DNA from: Demequina capsici
GTDB taxonomy: Bacteria; Actinomycetota; Actinomycetes; Actinomycetales; Demequinaceae
DNA: 64,000 nt
Assembly: GCF_032102965.1 (NCBI RefSeq)
Contig: NZ_CP134880.1
Location: 3,019,246 to 3,083,245, forward strand
Reading direction: 5' to 3'
The position numbers and the translations under genes were made by a program. The notes under the pieces were generated by a model. The model saw nothing but the letters and a program-made list of their open reading frames with translations, was not told the origin of the DNA and did no database searches. Positions 32,098-41,100 of the stretch are shown one piece after another. Every line of letters begins with the position of its first letter. Positions within the stretch are counted from its first letter, which is position 1.

Positions 32098-33548
32098 CAC
32101 TGGCCGCCGTCCAGCGCCGCCTGGAGCACCTTCTGCGCGATCGGCGCGGCGACCTTCCCTCCGGTGGCGCCGGTGCCGCCGTCCTCGACGAGCACCGCGA
32201 TCGCGATCTTCGGGTCGTCCGCGGGAGCGAAGGCCACGAACCACGTGTACGGCGGCGCGTCCGTGCCGCTCTCGGCGGTGCCTGTCTTGCCTGCGACCTG
32301 GACGCCCGAGATCTGGGCGCGCGTGCCGGTGCCGTCGTCCACGACGCCCACCATCATGTCGGTGAGGTACTGCGCGGTCTGGGCGCTGAACGCGGTCGAG
32401 TACACGGACGGCTCGGTGGTGTCGATCACCTGCAGGCTGTTGTCGCGCACGGTGCTGACGAGGTACGGCTTCATGACCACGCCGTCGTTGGCGATCGCGG
32501 CCGCGACCATCGCCATCTGCAGCGGCGTCGACCGCACGTCGAACTGCCCGATCGAGCTCTGCGCCGTCTGCGGGGCGTCGGGGTCGACGGGCAGCTGCGA
32601 CGTCGCGACCGTCATGGGGATCTGGAACGAGTCCTCGAATCCCAGGCTGCGCGCGACACGGTCGATGCCTTCCCACTGGAGAGACATCCCGAGCGCGGCG
32701 TAGGCCGTGTTGCAGGACACCCGCAGGGCGTCGGCGAGCGTGGTGCTGCCCTGGCCGTCGGTCGCGCAGGACTCGCCCTCGTAGTTCTGGATCGTGGCGG
32801 TCGAGCCCGGCAGGGTGAGCACGTCGGGCGCGGGGATCTTCGTGTCGGGCGTGTAGCCGGCCTCGAGCGCCGCCGCGGTGACCACGAGCTTGAAGGTCGA
32901 TCCCGGCGGGTACAGCTGCGCGATGGCCCGGTTGAGCATCGGCTGGTTCTCGTCGCCGATCAGCGCGGCGTACGACTGGTTCACGGACGCGGTGTCGTGG
33001 GACGCCAGGTCGTTCGGGTCGAACGACGGCGTGGAGACCATCGCCTTGATGGCGCCCGTGCTCGGGTCGAGGGCGACGACGGCGCCCGTGTAGCTGCCGA
33101 GCGCGTCGTACGCCACCTGCTGCAGGTTCCCGTCGATCGTGGTCTCGACGGACGCGCCCTGCTGCTCCTGACCGGCGAACAGGTCGCCGAGCCGCGACCA
33201 GAACAGCGCGTCGGACGTGCCGTTGAGCAGCGAGTTCTGCGCCTGCTCCAGGCCGGTGCGGCCGTACACGATCGAGTAGAAGCCGGTGACGGGGGCGAAC
33301 ACGGGGCCGTTGGTGTACTGGCGCTGGTAGCCGTACGGGTCGTCGACGGCGACGGACTCGGCCACCGCGGCGCCGTCCACGAGGATCGGCCCGCGGTAGG
33401 TGCCGTACTCGCGGTAGAGGGTGCGCACGTTGCGGGGGTCGTCGTTCAGCGAGCCCGCATGCAGCACCTGGATGTAGGTGGCCATCCCCATGAGGGACAG
33501 GAACAGGAAGAGGGCGACGACGGAGAGGCGCCGGATCGGGTCGTTCAC
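32097..33548 (-). CDS. pbpA: Class B penicillin-binding protein PbpA
   Basis: A 483-residue transpeptidase anchored by an N-terminal helix (VVALFLFLSLMGMATYIQVL). The penicillin-binding motifs are complete: SxxK in PPGSTFKLV, SxN in RVSCNTAYA and KTG in AGKTGTAESG. It cross-links peptidoglycan with RodA as its glycosyltransferase partner. GTG start, overlapping the rodA stop by 4 bases. Confidence 0.94.
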   Translation of the reverse strand: MNDPIRRLSVVALFLFLSLMGMATYIQVLHAGSLNDDPRNVRTLYREYGTYRGPILVDGAAVAESVAVDDPYGYQRQYTNGPVFAPVTGFYSIVYGRTGLEQAQNSLLNGTSDALFWSRLGDLFAGQEQQGASVETTIDGNLQQVAYDALGSYTGAVVALDPSTGAIKAMVSTPSFDPNDLASHDTASVNQSYAALIGDENQPMLNRAIAQLYPPGSTFKLVVTAAALEAGYTPDTKIPAPDVLTLPGSTATIQNYEGESCATDGQGSTTLADALRVSCNTAYAALGMSLQWEGIDRVARSLGFEDSFQIPMTVATSQLPVDPDAPQTAQSSIGQFDVRSTPLQMAMVAAAIANDGVVMKPYLVSTVRDNSLQVIDTTEPSVYSTAFSAQTAQYLTDMMVGVVDDGTGTRAQISGVQVAGKTGTAESGTDAPPYTWFVAFAPADDPKIAIAVLVEDGGTGATGGKVAAPIAQKVLQAALDGGQ

Positions 33549-34954
33549 TGCGCCGCCGCCTCCTCGAGGTCAGGCCTGCGCCGGGACGGCGCGGTGGCGG
33601 GGTCGGTCCTGGTCTCCGGGGACTGCGCGGGGCGCCTGGCCTGGTCGGAGATGCGAAGTATCAGGGCGATCACCACCCAGTTGGCCACCATCGACGACCC
33701 TCCGTACGCGAGGAACGGCGTGGTGAGGCCGGTGAGCGGGATCAGACGGGTCACGCCGCCGACGACGATGAAGACCTGCAGGGTCAGCGCGAAACCGAGG
33801 CCTGCCGAGAGCAGCTTCCCGAAGCCGTCGCGGACGCCGATCGCCGTGCGCATGGCGCGCTGCACCAGGATCACGTAGAGCGTGAGGATGGCCATGAGCC
33901 CCGTGAGGCCCAGCTCCTCGCCCAGCGACGGGATGATGAAGTCGGACTCGGCGTACGGCACCAGGTCGGGCCGGCCGTTGCCGAGCCCGGTGCCGAAGAG
34001 GCCGCCTGACGCCATGCCGAAGAGTCCTCGCACCAGCTGCTCCGACTTGCCCGACGAGTACACCTGGGGATCCATCGCGTGCAGCCACGCGTCGTACCGG
34101 GAGGCGACGTGGGGGAAGACGATGCCGGCGCCGATCGCGCCGACGACGAACAGCACCAGGCCGATCACGACCCAGCTGATGCGCTCCGTCGCCACGTAGA
34201 CCATGCCGATGAAGATGCCGAAGAACAGCAGCGCCGCTCCCAGGTCCTTCTGGTTGATCATGATGAGCAGCGCCGCGCCGAACATGATGGCCAGCGGGCC
34301 CATGTCGCGCATGCGCGGCAGGCGCATCCCCAGCACCTTGGGGCCCGCCAGCGCGAGGGCGTCGCGGTTGGTCTGCAGGTAGCCGGCGAAGAAGACGACC
34401 AGCAGGATCTTGCCGAACTCGCCAGGCTGCAGGGAGTGCCCGAAGGCGCCGATCCAGATCTTGGCGCCGTTGATCTCCTTGCCCAGGCCCGGCACGGCGG
34501 GCAGGAGGTACATGACGATGCCCAGCACGCCGGCCGTGTAGGTGAAGCGACGCAGCACGCGGTGGTCGCGGATCACGATGAGGACGGCGATGAAGACGAC
34601 CGCCCCGAGGATCGCCCAGCCGATCTGGGTGCCCGCGAAGTCGGTGTCCCTGCCGCGCGCGGCGTACGCGAAGTCGAGCCGCCTGATCTCGGCCAGGGCC
34701 ACCGCGATGAGGCCCAGGACGCTCGGCAGCACCACCTGGTCGGAGTCGGGCGCGAAGATCCGCAGCGCGATGTGCAGGACGGCGGCGGCGACGGCGAATC
34801 CGGCGGCGTACCAGGTGAGCGCGCCGAGCTCCAGGTAGTCGGCGTGATAGTCGACCAGTCCGCGCGCCAGGACGGCGAGCGCCCAGGACAGCACCAGCAG
34901 CCATCCCTCCGCACGTCGACCGCGGTGGACCCGGAGCTCGGAGATGGTGGCCAT
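33545..34954 (-). CDS. rodA: SEDS glycosyltransferase RodA/FtsW family
   Basis: A 469-residue SEDS protein with about 12 helices that polymerises lipid II into glycan strands. Typical stretches are NGAKIWIGAFGHSLQPGEFG, DLGAALLFFGIF (the conserved Asp), GLGNGRPDLVPYAESDFI and LTGLTTPFLAYGGSSMVANW. Position before pbpA identifies it as the elongation-type RodA of this operon. It shares one base with pstP. Confidence 0.94.
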   Translation of the reverse strand: MATISELRVHRGRRAEGWLLVLSWALAVLARGLVDYHADYLELGALTWYAAGFAVAAAVLHIALRIFAPDSDQVVLPSVLGLIAVALAEIRRLDFAYAARGRDTDFAGTQIGWAILGAVVFIAVLIVIRDHRVLRRFTYTAGVLGIVMYLLPAVPGLGKEINGAKIWIGAFGHSLQPGEFGKILLVVFFAGYLQTNRDALALAGPKVLGMRLPRMRDMGPLAIMFGAALLIMINQKDLGAALLFFGIFIGMVYVATERISWVVIGLVLFVVGAIGAGIVFPHVASRYDAWLHAMDPQVYSSGKSEQLVRGLFGMASGGLFGTGLGNGRPDLVPYAESDFIIPSLGEELGLTGLMAILTLYVILVQRAMRTAIGVRDGFGKLLSAGLGFALTLQVFIVVGGVTRLIPLTGLTTPFLAYGGSSMVANWVVIALILRISDQARRPAQSPETRTDPATAPSRRRPDLEEAAAQ

Positions 34955-36162
34955 CAGCCGGTCGACTCCAGCGCGGTGACGATCGCCTCCGCGGCCTGCA
35001 GGCTGCTCGCGCGGATGGCGCCGGCGATGCGCTGCTGCTGGTACTCGGCCAACGAGTCGAGCGCGATGTCCGTCTGCTCGACCAGGGTGTGCAGGGAGAC
35101 CAGGGGCAGGTCCTCGGGGATGCCGCGGTAGATCGCGACCTGACCGTCGTGCGCGCCCACGAAGTACTGCTGCTGGGTCCACACGTACCCGCCCCAGGCG
35201 GCGCCCACGACCACGAGCAGGGTGATGAGCGGCAGCAGCCAGGCCTTCCAGGTGGACCATCGGTCCGTCCAGCGGGAGGGCTCCTCGTCGTCGTCGACGG
35301 GCTCGGCGGGTGCGGACAGCCTGGCGGCCTTGCCGGCGGCTCCCGTCCCGCCCGACGACGGCCGGTTCCTGTCGCGTGCGGCGGCGCCGACGATCTGCGA
35401 CTGGGTGGAGGGTCCCTCGCCGCGGGGGAGGGCGTCGATGTCGACCACGTCGGCGACGATGCAGGTGACGTTGTCCGGGGCGCCCGCGGCGAGGGCGAGC
35501 CCCACGAGCGCGTCGGCGCAGTCGCCGGGGTCCTCGATCTCTGCCAGCGTCTCCTCGAGCGTGGTGCGGCTCACGACCCCGGACAGGCCGTCGCTGCACA
35601 GCATCCAGCGGTCGCCCGGTCGGGTCTCGCGCACGGAGATGTCGACCGGCACGTCGGCGTCGATGTCGCCGAGCACGCGCAGCAGCATGGAGCGCTTGGG
35701 ATGGTGCTCCGCGTCGGCGGCGCTGAGGCGGCCGGTGTCCACGAGGTGCTGCACGAACGAGTGGTCCGTGGTGACCTGGTCCAGCACGCCGTCGCGCAGG
35801 AGGTATGCGCGGGAGTCGCCGATGTGCGCCATGTGGAGCGTGGCCCCCGCGCGCAGCAGCGCGGTGACGGTGGTGCCGAGCCCGGACAGCTCGGGGTCGT
35901 TGTCGGCACGGGCGACGATCTGGCTGTGCGCGTCGGCTATCGCGTTCTTCAGCTCCTCGAGCGCCTCATCGGGGCCGTGCGCCTCGCCGTCGAGCGCCGC
36001 GAGCCTGCCCACCGCCACCGACGACGCGATGTCGCCTCCGGCCGCGCCGCCCATCCCGTCCGCGACCACGAGCAGCTGGGGTCCCGCGTAGGCCGAGTCC
36101 TGGTTGTTGGCACGCACCAGGCCGACGTCCGAGCGCGCGGCGAAGTTGAAGGCGATGTACAA
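34954..36162 (-). CDS. pstP: PP2C-family protein phosphatase PstP
   Basis: 402 residues. The PP2C domain (about 1-240) contains DVGLVRANNQDS, VADGMGGAAGG, HIGDSRAYLLRDG, SDGLSGVV and APDNVTCIV, i.e. all metal-binding Asp positions. One membrane helix (LLPLITLLVVVGAAWGGYVW near 312) and an external tail follow. It reverses phosphorylation by PknA and PknB. The start is TTG 36162, 3 bases after the fhaB stop. Confidence 0.93.
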   Translation of the reverse strand: MYIAFNFAARSDVGLVRANNQDSAYAGPQLLVVADGMGGAAGGDIASSVAVGRLAALDGEAHGPDEALEELKNAIADAHSQIVARADNDPELSGLGTTVTALLRAGATLHMAHIGDSRAYLLRDGVLDQVTTDHSFVQHLVDTGRLSAADAEHHPKRSMLLRVLGDIDADVPVDISVRETRPGDRWMLCSDGLSGVVSRTTLEETLAEIEDPGDCADALVGLALAAGAPDNVTCIVADVVDIDALPRGEGPSTQSQIVGAAARDRNRPSSGGTGAAGKAARLSAPAEPVDDDEEPSRWTDRWSTWKAWLLPLITLLVVVGAAWGGYVWTQQQYFVGAHDGQVAIYRGIPEDLPLVSLHTLVEQTDIALDSLAEYQQQRIAGAIRASSLQAAEAIVTALESTG

Positions 36163-36165
36163 CCG

Positions 36166-36687
36166 TCAGCTCCTCAGCTCGAGGCTGGTGGCGCCGATGC
36201 GGATGACCTCGCCCGGCCGGAACGGCACCGGGTCGTCCACCCGCTGGTTGCCCAGGAAGGTGCCGTTGGTGGAGCCGAGGTCCTCCACCATCCACTGCCC
36301 CTCCTCGGGGAAGATCCGGCAGTGGCGGGACGAGCAGTAGTCGTCCTCGATCACCAGCGTGCAGGTGCCGGCACGGCCGACGAGGATCGGCGACGACCCG
36401 AGGGGCACGGTCGCGCCCTTGAGCGGGCCCGACGTGACCGCCAGGTGGGCGGACGTGCGCTCCTTCGTGGACACGGCTCCCGTGCGGACGCCCGTGCCCG
36501 CGCGCGAGGGAGCGGCCTGCTTCTGGCTCCTGGCGTCCGGATTCTGGCGTGCGGTCCGGCCGCGGCCGCGGGTGACGACCCTGGTGCCGTAGAGGTCGGA
36601 GCGGAGCACCGCGATGGCGGTCAGCACGAGCGACCACAGGAGCAGCAGGAAGCCGAGACGCAGCAGGGTGATGGAGAGCTGGCTCAT
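36166..36687 (-). CDS. fhaB: FHA-domain membrane protein FhaB/FipA
   Basis: 173 residues: an N-terminal membrane helix (LGFLLLLWSLVLTAIAVL), a basic linker and a C-terminal FHA domain (about 80-170; LVGRAGTCTLVIEDDYCSSR, DLGSTNGTFLG) that binds phosphothreonine. In mycobacteria the FhaB (FipA) protein joins FtsZ and FtsQ. It lies 4 bases after fhaA. Confidence 0.92.
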   Translation of the reverse strand: MSQLSITLLRLGFLLLLWSLVLTAIAVLRSDLYGTRVVTRGRGRTARQNPDARSQKQAAPSRAGTGVRTGAVSTKERTSAHLAVTSGPLKGATVPLGSSPILVGRAGTCTLVIEDDYCSSRHCRIFPEEGQWMVEDLGSTNGTFLGNQRVDDPVPFRPGEVIRIGATSLELRS

Positions 36688-36691
36688 CCGA

Positions 36692-37399
36692 TCACAGGTC
36701 CTCGTCGCTCGGCACGGCGTCCCAGTACATGATCGTGGTGCGGCCGATCGTGATGGCGTTGCCGTCCAGCAGCGTCGCCTCCTTGACCCGCTGATCCTCG
36801 ACGAAGGTGCCGTTGGTGGAGCCGAGGTCCGTGAGGATGGTGCCGTGCTCGGTCACCTCGAGGCGCACGTGCGTGCGGCTCACGCCGGTGTCGTCGATCA
36901 CGATGTCCGCCTCCGAGCCGCGGCCCAGGACGGTCGTGGCGCCCGTCAGGTAGTAGCGGTCGCCGTCCACGTCGAGCAGCGGGAAGCGTGACTGCGGGTT
37001 GCGCGTCGTGGCGGGCGCGACCGGTCCGCGCGTGGTGCGCGAGCTGACGGCGTAGCGCCCCGTCGCGAGCGACGCGTCCTGCGCGAACGCCACGGTGACT
37101 GCCCCTACCAGGCTGTACGCCTGGCGGGTGGCGTGCTCCTGCAGCGCCTCCTCGAGCTCGTGCGCCATGGCGTCGTCGCCCCAGCTCATCACCGTGTCAT
37201 GGTCGGCTGGGCTGAGGGTGAGGACGTACTCGTTGGGGGCGACGGTCCGACCCCTGTCCACGGCGGCGGCGCGGTTGTCGCATTCGCGTTTGAGGGCGGC
37301 AGAGAGCTCGACCGGCTTGATGCCGGACCTGAACGTCTTGGCGAACGCATTCTGCATCACGTTCTCGACGCCCTTCTCGAAACGATCGAGCACTCCCAT
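36692..37399 (-). CDS. fhaA: FHA-domain protein FhaA
   Basis: 236 residues with an N-terminal DUF3662 domain (about 1-120; starts MGVLDRFEKGVENVMQNAFA), a short linker and a C-terminal FHA domain (about 145-230; VLGRGSEADIVIDDTGVSRT, DLGSTNGTFV). It binds phosphorylated partners such as PknB or MviN in relatives. It is the first gene of the morphogenesis operon, with a TACGAT -10 box (37406-37411) set for a leaderless mRNA. Confidence 0.92.
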   Translation of the reverse strand: MGVLDRFEKGVENVMQNAFAKTFRSGIKPVELSAALKRECDNRAAAVDRGRTVAPNEYVLTLSPADHDTVMSWGDDAMAHELEEALQEHATRQAYSLVGAVTVAFAQDASLATGRYAVSSRTTRGPVAPATTRNPQSRFPLLDVDGDRYYLTGATTVLGRGSEADIVIDDTGVSRTHVRLEVTEHGTILTDLGSTNGTFVEDQRVKEATLLDGNAITIGRTTIMYWDAVPSDEDL

Positions 37400-37405
37400 G
37401 CGTGA

Positions 37406-37411
37406 ATCGTA
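37406..37411 (-). promoter_or_regulatory. -10 box of the fhaA operon, leaderless
   Basis: TACGAT on the minus strand lies at -12 to -7 relative to the fhaA ATG. No matching -35 box is seen at the usual distance. This should drive fhaA-fhaB-pstP-rodA-pbpA-pknA-pknB. Confidence 0.55.
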
Positions 37412-37473
37412 ACGTGCGTGCGCGTGAGGACGGGCAGGCCTTTCCGGCGGGATGTCAGGCTGGATGCGCCAGG

Positions 37474-37911
37474 TCAGGCGGCGTCGGCGACCAGCGGAGC
37501 GCGCAGCGGCCATTCGTCGCTGTCGAGGATCACCTGCACGGCGTTGCCGGTGACCGGATCCACGACGACGGGAGCGAAGAGGTTCACCGTGGTCGCCTCG
37601 CCCTCGCCGGGGTTGACGATGGCGAGCAGCGCGGGCTCCGCGGCGTCGTCCAGGCCGAGCGCGGCGCGCACCTCCTCCGACACGCGCGGCGCGTACGCCG
37701 GGAAGTAGACGCTGGGGGACACCGCGAACAGGCGGACGCCCTCCTGCTGCGCGCTGCGCAGCGTGAACAGGTAGCCGAACTCGTCGATGGCGGCCAGCCG
37801 GAACGTCGTGAGCGACGCCATGCCGGGAGGCGCCTCGATGAACGTGAGGACGTCAGGGAGCTGCTGCACGCGGACGCCTGCTGCGTCGAGTGCGAGAGCG
37901 ATCGTCGTCAT
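37474..37911 (-). CDS. fliW: Flagellar assembly factor FliW
   Basis: A 145-residue FliW. It has the family's LTFIEAPPGMASLTTFRLAA near residue 24 and NLFAPVVVDPVTGNAVQVIL near 107. In Bacillus, FliW binds flagellin and antagonises CsrA, so that flagellin is translated only when it is being exported. It overlaps flgL by 4 bases at the end of the flgN-flgK-flgL-fliW operon. csrA, its usual neighbour, is not within this window. Confidence 0.92.
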   Translation of the reverse strand: MTTIALALDAAGVRVQQLPDVLTFIEAPPGMASLTTFRLAAIDEFGYLFTLRSAQQEGVRLFAVSPSVYFPAYAPRVSEEVRAALGLDDAAEPALLAIVNPGEGEATTVNLFAPVVVDPVTGNAVQVILDSDEWPLRAPLVADAA

Positions 37912-38801
37912 GACAGGAAGTCCATCAGAGTCGGCTGGAGCACCTTGGCAGCCGCGCCGAGCGCGCCCTGATACGTGACCTCCTGCATCTGCAGGTCCAT
38001 GACGGTCTTGGCGAGGTCGATGTCCTCGAGGTCGGACACGCCGGCCGTGAGGTTCTGGATCTTGAGCGTCAGCGAGTCCTGCACGTCCGACACCTGCTTG
38101 GCGCGGATGCCGACGTTCGAGATGCTCGAGGTCATCGAGTCCAGCCGATCGTCGATCGCGGAGAGGCGGTCGGACACGTTGACGCCCGCGCGCAGATCCG
38201 CCGCGATGCTGTCCAGCAGCGCGAACACGGAGCTCGAGCCCTCGCCGTACATGGCCGCGCCGTCCGCGTCGACGCGCACGGTGGCGTCCTCGCCGATCCT
38301 CCGGTCTACCGTCGCCCCCGCGACGCCGTGCCACGTGTACCCCCCTGACGCGTCGTCGAACGCGACGCCGTCCGCCGAGGTCCCTGCGAAGAGGGAGCGG
38401 CCGTTCAGAGTGGTGTTGGCCAGGTCGAGCATGGAGTCCCGGATGCCTTCGAGCTCGGTGGCGATCGCGTCGGCGGAGGCCGTGCTGCCCGACCCGTCCG
38501 ACGCGCCCTGCACGGTCAGGTCGCGGGCGCGCTGGAGCACGCTGATGGACTGCTGCATCGTGTTGTCGAGCTGCGACAGCCAGGACTCGCCGTCCTGAGC
38601 GTTGCGCAGCGCCTGGGAGGCGGCGGTCTTCTCCGCACGGAGCGTCATCGAGCGCCCTGCGGCGTTCGGGTCGTCCGACGCCTTGGTGATCAGCTTGCCT
38701 GACGACATCTGCGCCTGAAGCGTCGCGCCTCTGGCCAGGTTCATCTGCAGGTTCGCCAGCGTGCTGCGCTGGACGGTCTGCTGCGTGACGCGGTTGATCA
38801 T
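37908..38801 (-). CDS. flgL: Flagellar hook-filament junction protein FlgL
   Basis: A 297-residue flagellin-like protein. The N-terminal helix region (MINRVTQQTVQRSTLANLQM, SSGKLITKASDDPNAAGRSM) and the C-terminal helix (LEDIDLAKTVMDLQMQEVTY) would form the coiled coil of the junction ring between FlgK and the filament. Shorter than flagellin, as expected. GGAGGTG ribosome site before ATG 38801. Confidence 0.93.
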   Translation of the reverse strand: MINRVTQQTVQRSTLANLQMNLARGATLQAQMSSGKLITKASDDPNAAGRSMTLRAEKTAASQALRNAQDGESWLSQLDNTMQQSISVLQRARDLTVQGASDGSGSTASADAIATELEGIRDSMLDLANTTLNGRSLFAGTSADGVAFDDASGGYTWHGVAGATVDRRIGEDATVRVDADGAAMYGEGSSSVFALLDSIAADLRAGVNVSDRLSAIDDRLDSMTSSISNVGIRAKQVSDVQDSLTLKIQNLTAGVSDLEDIDLAKTVMDLQMQEVTYQGALGAAAKVLQPTLMDFLS

Positions 38802-38803
38802 GG

Positions 38804-40234
38804 TCACCTCCCGACCGTTCCGGTGCGGTTGATCAGGGTGTCGAGCATCTCGTCGATCGCCGTCATGACGCGCGCCGCGCCCTCGTAGGCGTGCTGGTAG
38901 GCGAGCATGTTCGTCATCTCCTCGTCGATGTCGACGCTCGCGTTGCTGAGCTGCTGGGTCTCGGCGGAGGCGCGGGTGGTCTCGGCGACGTCGGCGCGGC
39001 GCCGCGAGGCCGCGGTGGTCACCCCGAGGTCGACGACGAACGCCTGCCACGTCTTGTCCGGGCCGTCCGTCGCGGTGCCCAGCTGCGAGATCTGGTCGGC
39101 GATCGAGCCGTCGAGCGCGCCGTTGGCACCGTTCGCCGCCGCGACCGCGTCGGGGTCGGAGATGGCCACCGTGAGGCCGAGCGCCGGGGGCAGGCCCGCG
39201 GCGAACGTGAAGAAGTCCCCGCCGGCGTTCCCGTTCAGGTCCGTGCCCGTGGTGTGGATCGCGTTGACCTGGGTGGCGACGCGGGTCGCCAGATCGTTGA
39301 CGGCGTCCACGGCGTGCGAGATCGGACCGCCCAGCGACGTGGGCTGAAGCGCGGTGACGGTGGCAGCGAGGGAGCCGCCGGTGAGCGTCAGCGCGGTGCC
39401 GTTGGACCACTGCAGGCTCACGGCGTCGGTCGACGGCGGCTCCGCGGTCGCCATGCTCATGACATAGGAGCCGGCGACCTCGATCGTGTTGGCGTGGTCG
39501 GAGCTGACGAGCGGGTTGCCCCCGACGAGGACCGTCATCGTGCCGTCCGCCTGGGTGGTCGCGGTGGCGCCGACGAGTCCCGAGAGCTGCGTCACGAGCT
39601 GGTCGCGCTGATCCATCAGCTCGTTCGCGGAGCCTCCGGAGACGAGCACGCCGCGGATCTGCTGGTTGAGGTCCGCGATCGACGCGGCCGTGGAGTTCAC
39701 GGTGGAGACCAGGGAGTCCGCCTGCGCGCGCGCCTGGTCCCACTGGGACTGGAACGAGCGGTAGGTGTCGGCGAGCTGGATGCCGAGCGTCTGGGCGTTG
39801 CCGAGCACGACCGTGCGCGCGGAGGCGCTGTCGGGCGAGTTCGCGAGGTCCTGCCAGCCCGACCAGAACTCGCCGAGCGTCGAGCTCAGGCCCGTGTCGC
39901 TGGGCTCGGGGACGACGGCCTCGAGGCTCTCGAGCGTGGTCGCGAGGGTCTCGGAGCTGGCCTGCTGCGCGGTCTGGGTGCGCAGGCGGGCGTCCAGGAA
40001 CTGGTCGCTGAGGCGCGCCAGGCTCACGACGGAGGTGCCGGTGCCGGAGGTCAGGGCCACGCCGGAGTGGATCGAAGCGACGTTCATCGCCGAGATCGAC
40101 TGGAGGTTGGCGCGCTGACGGGTGTACCCCACCGTGTTCGCGTTCGCGATGTTCTGGCCGGCCACGTCCAGCGCCTGCCGCTGCGCGTTCAGGGAGGACA
40201 GCGCGGTCGAGAGCGTCGAGAAGGTGCCCGTCAT
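38804..40234 (-). CDS. flgK: Flagellar hook-associated protein FlgK
   Basis: A 476-residue HAP1 joining hook and filament. The N-terminal rod/hook signature is NAQRQALDVAGQNIANANTV and the C-terminal one is NMLAYQHAYEGAARVMTAID. The central domain is variable and Gly/Thr-rich. It is a substrate of the export apparatus and of the FlgN chaperone encoded just upstream. Confidence 0.94.
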   Translation of the reverse strand: MTGTFSTLSTALSSLNAQRQALDVAGQNIANANTVGYTRQRANLQSISAMNVASIHSGVALTSGTGTSVVSLARLSDQFLDARLRTQTAQQASSETLATTLESLEAVVPEPSDTGLSSTLGEFWSGWQDLANSPDSASARTVVLGNAQTLGIQLADTYRSFQSQWDQARAQADSLVSTVNSTAASIADLNQQIRGVLVSGGSANELMDQRDQLVTQLSGLVGATATTQADGTMTVLVGGNPLVSSDHANTIEVAGSYVMSMATAEPPSTDAVSLQWSNGTALTLTGGSLAATVTALQPTSLGGPISHAVDAVNDLATRVATQVNAIHTTGTDLNGNAGGDFFTFAAGLPPALGLTVAISDPDAVAAANGANGALDGSIADQISQLGTATDGPDKTWQAFVVDLGVTTAASRRRADVAETTRASAETQQLSNASVDIDEEMTNMLAYQHAYEGAARVMTAIDEMLDTLINRTGTVGR

Positions 40235-40235
40235 G

Positions 40236-40718
40236 TCAGAGCGCCTCGTCCAGCAGGTACGCCTTGCTTCCCCCGTGCTCGGCGGCGCCCTTGGCGCTGT
40301 ACTCGTGCATGGACTCGTCGATGCCGAGCAGCGCCTCCTTGGTGGCGCGCACAGAGCTGGCGAGCAGGTCGCGGTTGAGGCGGCCGAGCTCGGAGATCTG
40401 CGCCGTGATGTCCACGAGAGCCAGGTGATGGCCGCGCAGCATCTCGCCCCAGGGCGAGGGCGCGGCGTCGGCGATCTCCAGGAGGCTGGCGCCTTCGTGC
40501 AGGCCCACCTCGCGTGCGGCGTCGTCGGCCTCGATCGCCCTGCCGAGCTCGGCGCCGCGGATCTGGTCGAGCACCGCCTCCACCTCGCGTGCGGCGCGAC
40601 CGACCCAGCGGCTGCGGCCCTCGATGAGGACCATCTCCTCGGTCTCGAGGCGGTACAGCAGGGTCTCCAGCAGCTCGCGCTCGCGCCACAGGACCGTGGA
40701 CAGCTCGTCGAGGGACAT
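40236..40718 (-). CDS. flgN: Flagellar export chaperone FlgN
   Basis: A 160-residue, mostly helical protein (LWRERELLETLLYRLETEEM at the start, RLNRDLLASSVRATKEALLG near residue 112). Length, fold and position before flgK identify it as the chaperone for FlgK and FlgL. It is the first gene of this minus-strand operon, with AAGGAG before its ATG. Confidence 0.88.
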   Translation of the reverse strand: MSLDELSTVLWRERELLETLLYRLETEEMVLIEGRSRWVGRAAREVEAVLDQIRGAELGRAIEADDAAREVGLHEGASLLEIADAAPSPWGEMLRGHHLALVDITAQISELGRLNRDLLASSVRATKEALLGIDESMHEYSAKGAAEHGGSKAYLLDEAL

Positions 40719-41100
40719 GAGGCTCCTTCTTGCCCGCGGGCCGTGTCGGCGGTCGGCGGGGCCATCTCTGCAAGCCCGTCAGGGGCTCGATGTGCTTCCT
40801 ATCGTCCAGCGGTCGGACTTTGTGACAAGAACTGCGTCGGATGTGCCTTCACCTACTAGAACGACAGGAACGCCCCAAAAGGACATGGGCTGTGACCACC
40901 ATCACATCGGCAAAATTCGCGGCTTTCGCGAGTCCTTCGAAATTTCGAACGCGTGTGGGGAGTATGACGCGCGCCACAGCATCATTCACAGAAAACGGAC
41001 AATCGAGGCTTTACCTGCGTGACCGCGTTTGTCCGTTCTCGTGACCCCGTGTGACGGAATTAATATTGACGAACCGGGTTCCCCTGTCAGTATTCCGGCC
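40719..41100. promoter_or_regulatory. Divergent control region between flgN and fliA, with a 14-bp palindrome
   Basis: 382 bases, AT-richer than the genes. It includes the flgN promoter, the perfect palindrome TTCGAAATTTCGAA (40936-40949), and an 8-bp inverted pair ACGGACAA (near 40996) / TTGTCCGT (near 41029). The palindrome is central and could bind a master regulator for the flagellar genes. No regulator gene for it is recognised here. Confidence 0.5.
40799..40825 (-). promoter_or_regulatory. Candidate FliA promoter of flgN-flgK-flgL-fliW
   Basis: On the minus strand TCAC (40825-40822), 15 bases, then GACGATAG (40806-40799). The layout matches the sigma-28 form (TAAA-N15-GCCGATAA/T) and the sites before fliC, flbD and fliM in this window. 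The start would lie about 75 bases upstream of flgN. Confidence 0.6.

Noticed and set aside
37474..37911. csrA next to fliW
   Set aside because: I looked for a 60-80-residue CsrA in all gaps of the flagellar region and found none; it is probably outside the window.
40799..40838. CAAAGTCC as the -35 element of the flgN promoter
   Set aside because: The spacing to GACGATAG would be too short; TCAC with a 15-base spacer fits the other flagellar sites better.
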